Below are positions 49,784 to 59,154 of a DNA stretch of 64,000 nt, in pieces (position 1 is the stretch's first letter; every line of letters starts with the position of its first letter). The notes beneath the pieces are model-generated. The model was not told the DNA's origin. It ran no database searches and worked only from the letters and a program-made list of their open reading frames with translations. This stretch comes from Phenylobacterium sp. (GTDB lineage Bacteria > Pseudomonadota > Alphaproteobacteria > Caulobacterales > Caulobacteraceae). A program made the position numbers and the translations under genes. Location: contig NZ_JANINU010000307.1 in the NCBI RefSeq assembly GCF_024508875.1, forward strand, positions 61,324-125,323, read 5' to 3'.

Positions 49784-50737
49784 ATGAGTTCTGAAGTTCT
49801 GGATCGCGGGCTGGTGCTGGACGCGGTCCGGGTGACCGAGATCGCCGCCATCGCTGCGTGGAAACTCGTTGGCCGCGGCGACGAGAAGGCCGCCGACCAG
49901 GCCGCCGTCGACGCCATGCGCACGGCCCTGAACGACCTCGACATCGACGGCGAGATCGTCATCGGCGAGGGCGAGCGGGACGAGGCCCCGATGCTCTACA
50001 TCGGCGAGAAGGTCGGCAAGGGCAAAGGCGCCAAGATCGACATCGCGCTCGACCCGCTGGAAGGCACGACGCTGACCGCCAAGGCGATGGCCAACGCGCT
50101 GGCCGTGATGGCCTGGGCGCCCAAGGGCACGCTGCTCAACGCGCCCGACACCTACATGGATAAGATCGCCTGCGGCCCCGGGTATCCGGAGGGCGTCATC
50201 GACCTGGACAAGAGCCCGGCCGACAACGTCAAGGCGCTCGCCAGCGCCAAGGGCGTCGAGCCCGGCGACATCACGGTGTGCATCCTGGACCGCCCGCGGC
50301 ATGCCGACATCATCGCCTCGGTCCGCTCGGTCGGCGCGCGCGTGTATCTGATCACCGATGGCGACGTGGCGGGCGTGATCAACACGGCGGATCCCGACAC
50401 CGGCATCGACCTCTACGTCGGCTCCGGCGGCGCGCCCGAGGGGGTGCTGGCGTGCGCCGCACTGAAGTGCGTCGGCGGCCAGTTCCAGGGTCGCCTGGTT
50501 TTCCGCAACGCCGACGAGCGCGCCCGAGCCGCTCGCGTGGGGATCACCGACCTCGATAAAAAGTACGATCTCCACGAGATGGTCCGCGCGGACGCAATTT
50601 TTGCGGCGACCGGCGTCACCAAGGGTGCGCTGCTCGACGGCGTCGCGCACGCGGGCGGCTTTGTGCATACCCACACGCTGGTCATGAACTCGGCGACCCG
50701 GACTGTCCGCGAAGTGCGGATGAAGCGTCCGGTTTAA
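49784..50737 (+). CDS. glpX: Class II fructose-1,6-bisphosphatase
   Basis: 317 residues. GlpX motifs: IVIGEGERDEAPMLYIGEKV with metal ligands, DIALDPLEGTTLTAKAMAN, and LYVGSGGAPEGVLACAALKC. It hydrolyses fructose bisphosphate in gluconeogenesis. The gene lies in the conserved Caulobacterales order aminotransferase-hom-glpX-recJ, interrupted here only by the PEP-CTERM gene. A GC-rich hairpin follows the stop. Confidence 0.96.
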   Translation: MSSEVLDRGLVLDAVRVTEIAAIAAWKLVGRGDEKAADQAAVDAMRTALNDLDIDGEIVIGEGERDEAPMLYIGEKVGKGKGAKIDIALDPLEGTTLTAKAMANALAVMAWAPKGTLLNAPDTYMDKIACGPGYPEGVIDLDKSPADNVKALASAKGVEPGDITVCILDRPRHADIIASVRSVGARVYLITDGDVAGVINTADPDTGIDLYVGSGGAPEGVLACAALKCVGGQFQGRLVFRNADERARAARVGITDLDKKYDLHEMVRADAIFAATGVTKGALLDGVAHAGGFVHTHTLVMNSATRTVREVRMKRPV

Positions 50738-50997
50738 CGTGCGCGGCCGGCGCAACCGGGCCGGCCCACACCACGTTTCCGCAACCAATGTTATCTCAAT
50801 TAGCCTGTCTGCGCCGGATTATTCCCGGCGCAGGGGAAAAGCTCGCGCTGCCCGCAACCCCCCGTGGAGCCATAGAACATCGCGGTTGAACGCGTTCGGT
50901 GACCGTAAATAGTTAACGCGCACGGGAAAGTTAGTGGCTTAAGCGTCTTGGCACGGGTCGCCGGCGGTGGCCCTCAAAATTGGTGGGGAAATTAGAA

Positions 50998-51741
50998 ATG
51001 CGGACTTTTGTCGGGGGCGCTGCGGCGCTCATCGCGGCGGCTTTCGTCGCCTCTGCGGCCAGCGCCAGCACGGTGGTGGTCACGCCGAGCAACATGATGG
51101 GGTGGAGCAATCCGCCCGGCGAGAACGGTAACGGCACGGGCTCGGCCACGATCACCACGGACTCGGCGCGTTCGGGCAACGGTTCGCTCGAATTGCACGG
51201 GGACCGCACGCGCTTCGTGCTGGGCGACCTCTACTCGTCGGCTTCGAACCTGGGCGCGTTCAGCGACTTCACCGACCTGGCGTTCGAGTACCAGATCGAT
51301 GCAGCGTCCACGAACGCCTGCTGCGATCCGATGTACTCGCCGGCCCTGCGCATGGTGGTCTGGGACGGCAACACGAAGTACGACTTCGTCTGGGAGCAGG
51401 CCTATCAGGCGGGCGGCTACGGCGCGGCCCAGCCCAAGGGCTCCTGGAACACGATCGGCTCCGGCGGCACGTTCTTCCGCAACGGGACCAGCGAGCTCGA
51501 CCAGCGCACCCTGACGAGCTGGGCCGGCACGCTGTCGCAGAACGCCTACGTGGGCGCCGTCTACATCGGCGTCGGCAGCGGCATCGGCGCGGGCTACACG
51601 GCCTATGCCGACAACGTGACGGCCGGCGGCACGACCTACAACTTCGAGGCCGTTCCCGAACCCGCGACCTGGGCCATGATGATCATGGGCTTCGGCGCCG
51701 CTGGCTCGGTGCTGCGCCGCCGCAAGGCCGTGGCGGCCTAA
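50998..51741 (+). CDS. PEPxxWA-CTERM surface protein
   Basis: 247 residues. A Sec signal (TFVGGAAALIAAAFVASAASA) leads to a beta-rich, Ser/Thr/Gly/Asn-rich body, and the C-terminus carries the sorting motif VPEPATWAMMIMGFGAAGS followed by LRRRK. Exosortase systems recognise this tag and release the protein to the envelope or exopolysaccharide. No exosortase gene is in the window. It is preceded by a ~260-base, AT-richer leader region, suggesting separate regulation. Confidence 0.93.
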   Translation: MRTFVGGAAALIAAAFVASAASASTVVVTPSNMMGWSNPPGENGNGTGSATITTDSARSGNGSLELHGDRTRFVLGDLYSSASNLGAFSDFTDLAFEYQIDAASTNACCDPMYSPALRMVVWDGNTKYDFVWEQAYQAGGYGAAQPKGSWNTIGSGGTFFRNGTSELDQRTLTSWAGTLSQNAYVGAVYIGVGSGIGAGYTAYADNVTAGGTTYNFEAVPEPATWAMMIMGFGAAGSVLRRRKAVAA

Positions 51742-51770
51742 GGCCACACCGATCCGATTTCGATCGCGGC

Positions 51771-51806
51771 GACGCCGTCCGGACCCCCGGGCGGCGTCTT
51801 CGTTTT
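51771..51806 (+). terminator. Intrinsic terminator after the PEP-CTERM gene
   Basis: GACGCCGTCCG (51771-51781) and CGGGCGGCGTC (51788-51798) form an 11-bp stem with one G-U pair, followed by TTCGTTTT. It lies 30 bases past the stop codon. Confidence 0.78.
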
Positions 51807-51906
51807 GAGCGACCGCTTCTGTCGTATCGGCGGGATAGGGCGATTGGTCACTGGCGACTCGTAGGGTAGGGGCCGATAGTGGCGGCTCGCGGCGGAGCGG
51901 AGGCGA

Positions 51907-53703
51907 ATGGCGGACGGGAACGCGCAATTGGGGTTCCTGGGCGTCACGCGCTCGCTGAGCGGCCGTCGGTGGCGCCAGCGCGCCTTCGACGGCGACCTTG
52001 TGCGCCGCCACCAGTTGGCGCACGGCCTTTCCGAGCCGCTGGCCCGCGCGCTGGCCTCTCGCGGGGTCACGGCCGACGCATGCGCGGACTTCCTCAACCC
52101 GACTCTCAAGGCCCTCTTTCCCGACCCGTCGTCGTTCGCCGACATGGATCGCGCCGCCACGATCCTCGTGGACGCCCTGGAATCGAGGCGGCGGGTCGTG
52201 GTGTTCGCCGACTACGACGTCGATGGCGCGTCGTCCGCCTCGCTGATCGTGCGCTGGTTCCGGGCGATGGGACTGGAGCTCGGCATCTATGTCCCCGACC
52301 GGATCAACGAGGGGTACGGCCCTTCGCCGGCCGCCTTCCGCCGCCTGAAGGACGAGGGCGCCGAGCTGGTGGTGACGGTGGACTGCGGCGCTGCCGCCCA
52401 CGACGCCCTGGCCTGCGCCTCCGAGATCGGCCTGCCGGTCGTGGTGATCGACCACCACCTCATGCGTCCGGGGGAAATCCCGTCGGTGGCGGCGCTGGTC
52501 AACCCGAACCGGCCGGACTGCGGATCGGGGCAGGGCCATCTCGCGGCGGCCGGGGTGGCGTTCGTGCTCCTCGCGGCCCTGAATCGCGAGGCGCGGCGCC
52601 GCGGCTTCGCGTCCGCCGGCGAGCCCGACATCCGGAGCTGGCTGGATCTGGCGGCGATGGGCGCGGTCTGCGACGTCACCCAGCTCACCGGCTTCAACCG
52701 CGCCCTCGTCGCGCAGGGGCTGAAGGTGATGTCGGCCTGGAGCAATCCCGGGCTGAAGGCGCTGATGGAGGTGGCGAAGGGGCAGGGTCCCGCGTCCGTC
52801 TTCCACGTGGGGTTCCTGCTGGGGCCGCGGATCAACGCCGGCGGACGCGTGGGCCGCTCAGACCTGGGCGCCCGGCTGCTGTCGACGGACGATCCGGCCG
52901 AAGCGGCTGCGTTGGCGGCCGAACTCGATGCGCTGAACGCCGAGCGCAAGCAGGTGGAGGCGGAAGTCCAGGAAGCGGCGGTGCGCCACATCGAGCGCGA
53001 GAGCAACCAGGCGGAGGCGCGGTGCCTGATCGTGGCCGAGGACGACTGGCATCCCGGCGTCATCGGCATCGTCGCCGGCCGACTGCGCGAGCGCTACCGC
53101 AAGCCGGTGATCGTCATCGGCATCGACCGGCCGGCGAATGTCGGCAAGGGGTCGGGACGATCCCAGCCCGGCGTCAACCTGGGCCGCGCCGTGCAGGCCG
53201 CCTACGAGGAAGGCCTGCTCCTGGCCGGCGGCGGCCACGCCATGGCCGCGGGTCTCTCGGTCCGGCCGGACACCATTCCCGAGCTCAGGGCCTTCCTTTG
53301 CGAGCGGCTGGCGGCCGAGAGCGAGGCTGCGGCCGCCGACGACGCGCTGGAGATCGACGCCCTGGTCACGACCCGCGGCGCGGACCGTTCGCTCTGGTCG
53401 GACTTCCAGCGCCTCGCGCCGTTCGGGCCGGGAAACCCCGAGCCGCTGTTCGCCGCCGCCGACGTTCGGATCGAGCGGCCGACGGCCCTGCGGGGCGGGC
53501 ACGTGCGCTGCACGCTGACGGACAGTTCGGGCGGACGACTCAAGGCGGTCGCCTGGCGAGTCGGCGAGATGGATACGGGGCGCCGGCTGCTGCAGGAGGG
53601 CGGCGCGGTCCATGTGGCCGGCCGGCTGAAACCCGACGATTGGCAGGGGCGGGAAGGGGTGGAACTCGAGATCGAGGACGTCGCCGATCCCCGCCGGATT
53701 TAA
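51907..53703 (+). CDS. recJ: Single-stranded-DNA-specific exonuclease RecJ
   Basis: 598 residues with GGAGG upstream. DHH-family motifs in order: VVFADYDVDGASSASL, VTVDCGAAAHDAL, VVIDHHLMRPGEIP, GFLLGPRINAGGRVG, and the DHHA1 motif LLAGGGHAMAAG. It degrades 5' ends of single-stranded DNA in recombination and mismatch repair. All metal-binding residues appear present. Confidence 0.97.
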   Translation: MADGNAQLGFLGVTRSLSGRRWRQRAFDGDLVRRHQLAHGLSEPLARALASRGVTADACADFLNPTLKALFPDPSSFADMDRAATILVDALESRRRVVVFADYDVDGASSASLIVRWFRAMGLELGIYVPDRINEGYGPSPAAFRRLKDEGAELVVTVDCGAAAHDALACASEIGLPVVVIDHHLMRPGEIPSVAALVNPNRPDCGSGQGHLAAAGVAFVLLAALNREARRRGFASAGEPDIRSWLDLAAMGAVCDVTQLTGFNRALVAQGLKVMSAWSNPGLKALMEVAKGQGPASVFHVGFLLGPRINAGGRVGRSDLGARLLSTDDPAEAAALAAELDALNAERKQVEAEVQEAAVRHIERESNQAEARCLIVAEDDWHPGVIGIVAGRLRERYRKPVIVIGIDRPANVGKGSGRSQPGVNLGRAVQAAYEEGLLLAGGGHAMAAGLSVRPDTIPELRAFLCERLAAESEAAAADDALEIDALVTTRGADRSLWSDFQRLAPFGPGNPEPLFAAADVRIERPTALRGGHVRCTLTDSSGGRLKAVAWRVGEMDTGRRLLQEGGAVHVAGRLKPDDWQGREGVELEIEDVADPRRI

Positions 53704-53717
53704 GTGTCGCAGGCCGC

Positions 53718-53746
53718 TTGCGCCCCCATACGAAGGTCGCTATAGA
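53718..53746 (+). promoter_or_regulatory. Promoter of tRNA-Glu
   Basis: TTGCGC (53718-53723) and TATAGA (53741-53746) are separated by 17 bases and end 18 bases before the tRNA. The layout is that of a housekeeping promoter. Confidence 0.7.
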
Positions 53747-53764
53747 GCCGCCTCTCGCGCACGC

Positions 53765-53839
53765 GGTCCCTTCGTCTATCGGTTAGGACGTCAGGTTTTC
53801 AACCTGAAGAGAGGGGTTCGACTCCCCTAGGGACTGCCA
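53765..53839 (+). tRNA. tRNA-Glu (anticodon TTC)
   Basis: 75 bases with full cloverleaf: acceptor GGTCCCT/AGGGACT (first pair G-U), anticodon stem TCAGG/CCTGA around loop TTTTCAA, T-arm AGGGG-TTCGACT-CCCCT, and encoded CCA. The anticodon is TTC. Confidence 0.97.
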
Positions 53840-54005
53840 CGCGAACTTCCTCACATTTTCCATCCAGCCGCTCGACGAAGTGCACTCGCGCAATTTTGCC
53901 GCGCACCCGGCGCGTCGGGTATTGCCGGTTGTGCTCCATGGTCTAGCTTGTTCGTGGTTGCCGACCGCTCCGAGTGGCCGGCGGGCGCAATGGCGGGGGC
54001 TGCGC

Positions 54006-55220
54006 GTGAGAAATCTTGCCAAGGATCTCAATACCGGGGCTGGCATCGTCAGTCTTGTCGTGGCCGTGCTCTCTGCGGCCATCAAGGGATTTCCGGAACA
54101 ATCTAATGAGATAGCCGGACGCGTGGGGATCCCCGCGGCGCTGATCGAACCGCAGGCCTCGCTCGCGTTCATCGTCGGAGCGATGCTGGTGCTCCTGCTG
54201 ACGCTCCTGATCAGAGCGCGGCTGGAGCGCAACCGGGACCATGTGGCGGATGCGGTCGAGCGCTATCGCAAGAACGCAACCGACCTTACCTCTGACGCTG
54301 CCGGCGGCCGCGTGGTCGATATCGCGGTGAAAGAGCCCACCCTCATGATGGCCGGCAAGGGCGAGACCTGGGAGACCCAGGTCAACCTACTGGCCGAGGC
54401 CTACAAGCTGGATGCCGCCGAGTTCGCCGCCGAGGTCGCTCGGCGCAGGAGTGCCCTCAAGCACAATGCCTCGCACCTGATCCTCCAGGATCCGCCGTGG
54501 CTTGAAGCGCATGGTGGAAACGACTGGCGGGAGCCGGGCGCGAACACCTCTCGGCTTACGGGTTTTGCGTGTGACTACGCCATGATCCAGGCGCTGACCG
54601 ATGCCAAGTTCGCCCGCCATCCCAAAGACCCTTGGCGGGATGTCGCCCGGGTCTCGGGCAATACGATCTTCGTTTCGAAGGAGAAGCAATGCCTCATTCT
54701 CCATCGGCGGGCGCGGTTCTCCATCGACGGCAAGCCGATGGCGTTTGGCGGGCATCTCCACATGGTGGGTGGAAACTTCGAACCCTCGCACGATGGCGCC
54801 TCGCTCGCGGAGACCGCGTGCCGGGAGGCGAAGGAAGAAATCGGCCTCAAGCTGATCCCGCACAACGTTCCCTGCCTGCTCATGCGGGAGGACGGCACGA
54901 ACTGGCACATGGCGGTGTTTCTGGGCGTCGAGGTCGGGCGAGACTATCTGCAGAAGCATGCCGCGGGCGCCCTTACATACCAGACATGGGAAGGCGATCC
55001 CGAAGTCATCTCCTTCCGCCGTCTGGAGGAGATCCTGCGGACAAATCACGTCGTCCCGACCTGCTACCAGGCCGTCGTGGCATGGCTCCTCGCTGGCGCG
55101 CCGGTGAGTACAGGAGGTTCCGCCATGTGGAAATGGCGCGCGGTCCGCCTCGGAAAGCGCCTCGCCAAGATACCCGCCAAGTTTCGTCGTGAGGGCGTGG
55201 CCGGCGACGAGATTCGCTAG
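54006..55220 (+). CDS. Membrane-anchored Nudix hydrolase-like protein
   Basis: 404 residues if it starts at GTG 54006; a frame extends to 53880 but that stretch is Arg/Ala-rich and unlike protein. Two N-terminal membrane segments (GIVSLVVAVLSAAIKGF and SLAFIVGAMLVLLLTLLI) precede a helical linker. The C-terminal half holds a Nudix-like box, ETACREAKEEIGLKL, preceded by FGGHLHMVGGNFEPSHDG; the second half of the box is canonical, the first half has an insertion and lacks the usual Glu. It may hydrolyse a nucleotide derivative. It lies directly after tRNA-Glu and may be an acquired gene. Confidence 0.75.
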   Translation: MRNLAKDLNTGAGIVSLVVAVLSAAIKGFPEQSNEIAGRVGIPAALIEPQASLAFIVGAMLVLLLTLLIRARLERNRDHVADAVERYRKNATDLTSDAAGGRVVDIAVKEPTLMMAGKGETWETQVNLLAEAYKLDAAEFAAEVARRRSALKHNASHLILQDPPWLEAHGGNDWREPGANTSRLTGFACDYAMIQALTDAKFARHPKDPWRDVARVSGNTIFVSKEKQCLILHRRARFSIDGKPMAFGGHLHMVGGNFEPSHDGASLAETACREAKEEIGLKLIPHNVPCLLMREDGTNWHMAVFLGVEVGRDYLQKHAAGALTYQTWEGDPEVISFRRLEEILRTNHVVPTCYQAVVAWLLAGAPVSTGGSAMWKWRAVRLGKRLAKIPAKFRREGVAGDEIR

Positions 55221-55348
55221 TCGTTTGTCGGCGTGCCCGAAAGGGGGCTCTGGGCCTGGCGACGCACCCGCGCGAATCACCATTGACGGCGCATCTGTTA
55301 CGAGAACAGTGTTATAGTCGGCTCCGATCCGTGTGTCGGGAGGGGTAG

Positions 55349-55939
<591 letters not shown>

Positions 55940-55966
55940 CGGACGACGCACTTCGGAGTGACCTTC

Positions 55967-56476
55967 GTGCTGCATGAGTTGATGAGCCGCCGCGTCGCCG
56001 GCGCGCTCGCGCTGAGCCTTCTGGTCGCCGCGCCGGCCGCCGCCCAGCTACCGCGCCAGGACCCCAAGCACTGCAAGGGCCAAGCCGAGATCAGGCCGCT
56101 GGAGCCGCTGCAGATCCGGACCGACAAAGGCGTGCAGTCCTTCATGGTCGAGATCGCCGACAGCGACATGGAGCGTGAGTACGGCCTGATGTGCCGCAAA
56201 AGCCTCGCGGCCGACCGTGGCATGCTGTTCCTGTTCAGCCGATCGTCGCCGCAGATGTTCTGGATGCGGAACACGCTTATCCCGCTGGACATCATCTATA
56301 TCGGCGAGAACGGTCGCGTGGTTTCGATCAGCCGCAACGTCCAGCCGCTGGACGAAAGCGGCGCCCCCTCCGCCGGGCCGGCGAAGTTCGTGCTGGAGCT
56401 GGCGGGCGGACGGGCGGCCCAGATCGGCCTGTTGCCGGGCGATCGAGTGCTGCATCGGGCGATGCCGCGTGGCTGA
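55967..56476 (+). CDS. DUF192 family secreted protein
   Basis: 169 residues from GTG at 55967, which has CGGAG 8 bases upstream. Signal peptide RRVAGALALSLLVAAPAAA, then the DUF192 core: FMVEIADSDMEREYGLMCRK, MLFLFSRSSPQMFWMRNTLI, PLDIIYIGENGRVVSISRN, and LELAGGRAAQIGLLPGDRV. A small beta-rich periplasmic protein of unknown function, common beside cold-shock genes in alphaproteobacteria. It overlaps the thioesterase gene by 8 nt. Confidence 0.92.
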   Translation: MLHELMSRRVAGALALSLLVAAPAAAQLPRQDPKHCKGQAEIRPLEPLQIRTDKGVQSFMVEIADSDMEREYGLMCRKSLAADRGMLFLFSRSSPQMFWMRNTLIPLDIIYIGENGRVVSISRNVQPLDESGAPSAGPAKFVLELAGGRAAQIGLLPGDRVLHRAMPRG

Positions 56477-56894
56477 GGATCGCATTCCGCCGCCGCCCGA
56501 GGGCTTCGTCCTGACCCAGGGTCGCGGGCCGTTCTCCACCCACAACGGTCCGTACTACCACCGCGTCAGCGACGGCGACCTCGTGGAGCAGGCGTTCTAC
56601 GCCCTGCCGCGCCACGCCAACGGCATCGGCATCGTTCACGGCGGTATGCTGTCGGCTTTCACGGACGGACTGCTGGCCGCAGCCGTTGGGCGAGGCGCCC
56701 GCCAGGTGGCGGTGACAATCCACCTGTCGATCGATTTCCTGCACATGGCTCGCCAGGGCGACTGGGTCGTTGGCGAGGCGCGGATGAGCCGCGCGACGAA
56801 GGACGTCGCCTTCGCGGACGGGCGGCTGCACGCCCGTGGCGTGGACATTGTGCGGGCTTCCGGCGTCTTCAAGCTGATGACCCGGCACGGTTAG
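56469..56894 (+). CDS. PaaI-type hotdog thioesterase
   Basis: 141 residues from GTG at 56469. The hotdog fold is indicated by [20 protein letters not shown] with the catalytic-site HGG, then [20 protein letters not shown] and [10 protein letters not shown]. These enzymes hydrolyse acyl-CoA thioesters; the natural substrate is not predictable. It is translationally coupled to the DUF192 gene. Confidence 0.88.
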   Translation: MAEDRIPPPPEGFVLTQGRGPFSTHNGPYYHRVSDGDLVEQAFYALPRHANGIGIVHGGMLSAFTDGLLAAAVGRGARQVAVTIHLSIDFLHMARQGDWVVGEARMSRATKDVAFADGRLHARGVDIVRASGVFKLMTRHG

Positions 56895-56942
56895 GTTTGC
56901 CGAAACGGCGAAACGCCCATATTGACGGGCCTCCGGCGCCCT

Positions 56943-57019
56943 CGGGGCGTAGCGCAGCCTGGTAGCGCATCTGCTTTGGGAGCAGAGGGTCGGGAGTTCG
57001 AATCTCTCCGCCCCGACCA
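56943..57019 (+). tRNA. tRNA-Pro (anticodon TGG)
   Basis: 77 bases: acceptor CGGGGCG/CGCCCCG, anticodon loop TTTGGGA giving TGG, T-arm with GTTCGAATC, and encoded CCA. A TTGCCG/CATATT pair upstream (56897-56923) with a short 15-base spacer may be its promoter. Confidence 0.97.
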
Positions 57020-57049
57020 CGCCGGCGACTTTTAGGGATTTGAACGAGC

Positions 57050-57358
57050 ATGCTCGCGCGCATCTATCGTCCGTCGAAGACCGCCATGCAGTCGGGCCGC
57101 GCCAAGGCGGCCGCCTGGGTCCTGGAGTTCGAACCCAAGGACGCGCGTCGCCCCGACCCGCTGATGGGCTGGACCGTGACCAGCGACACCGAGTCGAGCC
57201 AGGTGCGCCTCAGCTTCGAGTCGAAGGAGGAGGCGGTCCGGTATGCCGAGGCTCACGGCATCGCTTTCCAGCTCATCGACCCGGCGCCGGCCAAGCGCAT
57301 CATCAAGGCCTACGCCGACAACTTCGCCTTCGGCAGACGTATCCCCTGGACCCACTGA
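57050..57358 (+). CDS. ETC complex I subunit, NDUFS4-like
   Basis: 102 residues matching the ETC-complex-I-subunit family: ARIYRPSKTAMQSGRAKAAA, WVLEFEPKDARRPDPLMGWT, QVRLSFESKEEAVRYAEAHG and FAFGRRIPWTH. It is the alphaproteobacterial relative of mitochondrial NDUFS4, an accessory subunit of NADH dehydrogenase. It lies between tRNA-Pro and tRNA-Arg. Confidence 0.95.
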   Translation: MLARIYRPSKTAMQSGRAKAAAWVLEFEPKDARRPDPLMGWTVTSDTESSQVRLSFESKEEAVRYAEAHGIAFQLIDPAPAKRIIKAYADNFAFGRRIPWTH

Positions 57359-57375
57359 GGGCTTCCGGCCCGCGA

Positions 57376-57452
57376 GCGCCCGTAGCTCAACCGGATAGAG
57401 CATCCGCCTTCTAAGCGGACGGTTGCAGGTTCGAGTCCTGCCGGGCGCGCCA
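57376..57452 (+). tRNA. tRNA-Arg (anticodon TCT)
   Basis: 77 bases: acceptor GCGCCCG/CGGGCGC, anticodon stem TCCGC/GCGGA around CTTCTAA giving TCT, T-arm with GGTTCGAGTCC, and encoded CCA. Confidence 0.97.
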
Positions 57453-57529
57453 TCCGCCATCACCGCCGGTGGCGCGCCCCCGGCGCATCGGCGATATTCG
57501 CCCGGCCCGCCGGCATGCAGGAAACGCCC

Positions 57530-58315
57530 ATGTCCTGGACCAAGACCTACGAGGACGCCGAGCCGCAGCGCGTCAACAAGTGGCTAGCCCAAAGCGGCGT
57601 CTGCTCGCGGCGCGAGGCCGAAGCGCTGATCGGAGAGGGGCTGATCTACATCGACGGCGAGCGCGTGGAGGACGCCGGCCGCAAGATCCTGCCCGGACAG
57701 ACGCTGACGCTGACGGACAAGGCCGAAGGGCGGCTGGAAGGTTTCACGGCCGTCCTCAACAAGCCGACTGGCTACGTCTCAGGGCAACCGGAGCCGGGCT
57801 ACACGCCGGCCGTTCGCCTGCTGACGCGCAATGCGCTGGTGGGAGAAAGCGCCACGATCCCCGACGCCAGGATGAGCCTGCCGCCGCTCGGTCGGCTTGA
57901 CCTGGACAGCCACGGCTTGCTGATCCTCTCAAATGACGGCGTGCTTGCGAAGGCGGTGATCGGCCCGCAGTCCGAGCTGGACAAGGAATATGTCGTACGC
58001 GTCGCCGGCCGGATCGACGAGCCCACGCTGGCAAAGCTTCGGCACGGCCTTGAGCTGGACGGCCGCAAACTCCGTCCCGCCAAGGTGACCGTGGTCCAGG
58101 GCCAGGTCCTCCGCTTCGTGCTGACCGAGGGACGCAACCGCCAGATCCGGCGCATGTGCGAGTTGGTGGGCCTGCGGGTCATGGACCTGAACCGCATCCG
58201 CATCGGACCGCTTGAGCTCGGCGACCTGCCCGAGGGCAAATGGCGGCTGCTGACGGCCGCGGAGCGCGAGGCGATGATCAGGTCGTCGAAGGGACCGGGC
58301 TCCGGTCAGGCTTGA
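57530..58315 (+). CDS. Pseudouridine synthase, RluE/RluF/RsuA type
   Basis: 261 residues from ATG at 57530, with AGGAA 7 bases upstream. An S4 RNA-binding domain (RVNKWLAQSGVCSRREAEAL) is followed by the catalytic segment LGRLDLDSHGLLILSNDG with the nucleophilic Asp, then KEYVVRVAG and LTEGRNRQIRRMCELVGLRV. This resembles RluF, which modifies 23S rRNA; RluB/RluE-type specificity cannot be excluded. The 3' end overlaps the convergent kinase gene by 38 nt. Confidence 0.92.
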   Translation: MSWTKTYEDAEPQRVNKWLAQSGVCSRREAEALIGEGLIYIDGERVEDAGRKILPGQTLTLTDKAEGRLEGFTAVLNKPTGYVSGQPEPGYTPAVRLLTRNALVGESATIPDARMSLPPLGRLDLDSHGLLILSNDGVLAKAVIGPQSELDKEYVVRVAGRIDEPTLAKLRHGLELDGRKLRPAKVTVVQGQVLRFVLTEGRNRQIRRMCELVGLRVMDLNRIRIGPLELGDLPEGKWRLLTAAEREAMIRSSKGPGSGQA

Positions 58316-59111
58316 GCGGAACCACCCAGTCGGCGCGTGCGGGCATCTCCTCGAGGATCCAGCGGGTCAGCCGCTCGTAGTGCTGGATGAACTGGCCCAC
58401 CTCGGCGTCGGACATGCCGCCACCGGTGCGGGCCCGCAGCTTCTGCTCCTGCTCCGTGCGCCAGCCCCGCACCACTTCGAAGCCCGGAGCCTGCAGAAGA
58501 ACCAGACGGTCCAGGCGGCCGAACAGGGCGTCGTAGCTCTCGGTGAGCTGGCGGTTCACGTAGCCGCGCCAGGCTCCGGTAGGATCGTCGCGCCGTTCAA
58601 GCGCGTTGATCGGCCGCTGCAGGCGCTCGACCGGCTCCGCGAGGGCCCCGACACACCAGCCCTCGAAGATGACGACGTCCGCCGGCCCCTCCACCTCGCG
58701 CCAGCGCGACTTGGGCAGTCGCTCGTCGGTCGCCTTGTCGAAGGCGGGCAGGGGCGTGGCGCCCGGCCGTCGCAGATGGTCGAGCACCGTGCAGGCCAGG
58801 GCGACGTCGTGGGTGCCCGGCGGGCCGCGCACCGAGAGCAACCTGTGCGTACGACCGGCAAGCCACCGGCGGGCCTCGCGCCCCAGGTAGAAATCATCCA
58901 GGGACAGGGACACGACATTGAGCCCATGGGCGCGGAGATAGGCCGCGGTGGCCGTCGCGACCGTGGACTTGCCGGAGCCCTGCGCCCCGCACAGCCCGAC
59001 CAGCGCCGTGCGGCCGAAATCGGCCCGCCAGTCCACGCAGCGGTCCGCGAAAGGGCGACAAATCTCGTCGAACGTCTCCCGGAAGGTCTCCGGCAGGCGC
59101 TCGTCGGCCAT
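58278..59111 (-). CDS. P-loop kinase, D-glycerate 3-kinase-like
   Basis: 277 residues from MADERLPETF at 59111. Walker A GAQGSGKSTVATA, then VVSLSLDDFYLGREAR, RGPPGTHDVALACTVL, LPAFDKATDERLP and VVIFEGWCVGA. This is the plant/cyanobacterial D-glycerate 3-kinase type, related to uridine kinases. It probably phosphorylates glycerate or a similar sugar acid. It follows the SDR gene on the same strand with a 43-nt gap and overlaps the end of the pseudouridine synthase gene. Confidence 0.85.
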   Translation of the reverse strand: MADERLPETFRETFDEICRPFADRCVDWRADFGRTALVGLCGAQGSGKSTVATATAAYLRAHGLNVVSLSLDDFYLGREARRWLAGRTHRLLSVRGPPGTHDVALACTVLDHLRRPGATPLPAFDKATDERLPKSRWREVEGPADVVIFEGWCVGALAEPVERLQRPINALERRDDPTGAWRGYVNRQLTESYDALFGRLDRLVLLQAPGFEVVRGWRTEQEQKLRARTGGGMSDAEVGQFIQHYERLTRWILEEMPARADWVVPLKPDRSPVPSTT

Positions 59112-59154
59112 GAAGCCCGCCAGCCACGCCTCGAAGTGGCTCCCGTTCGCGATC

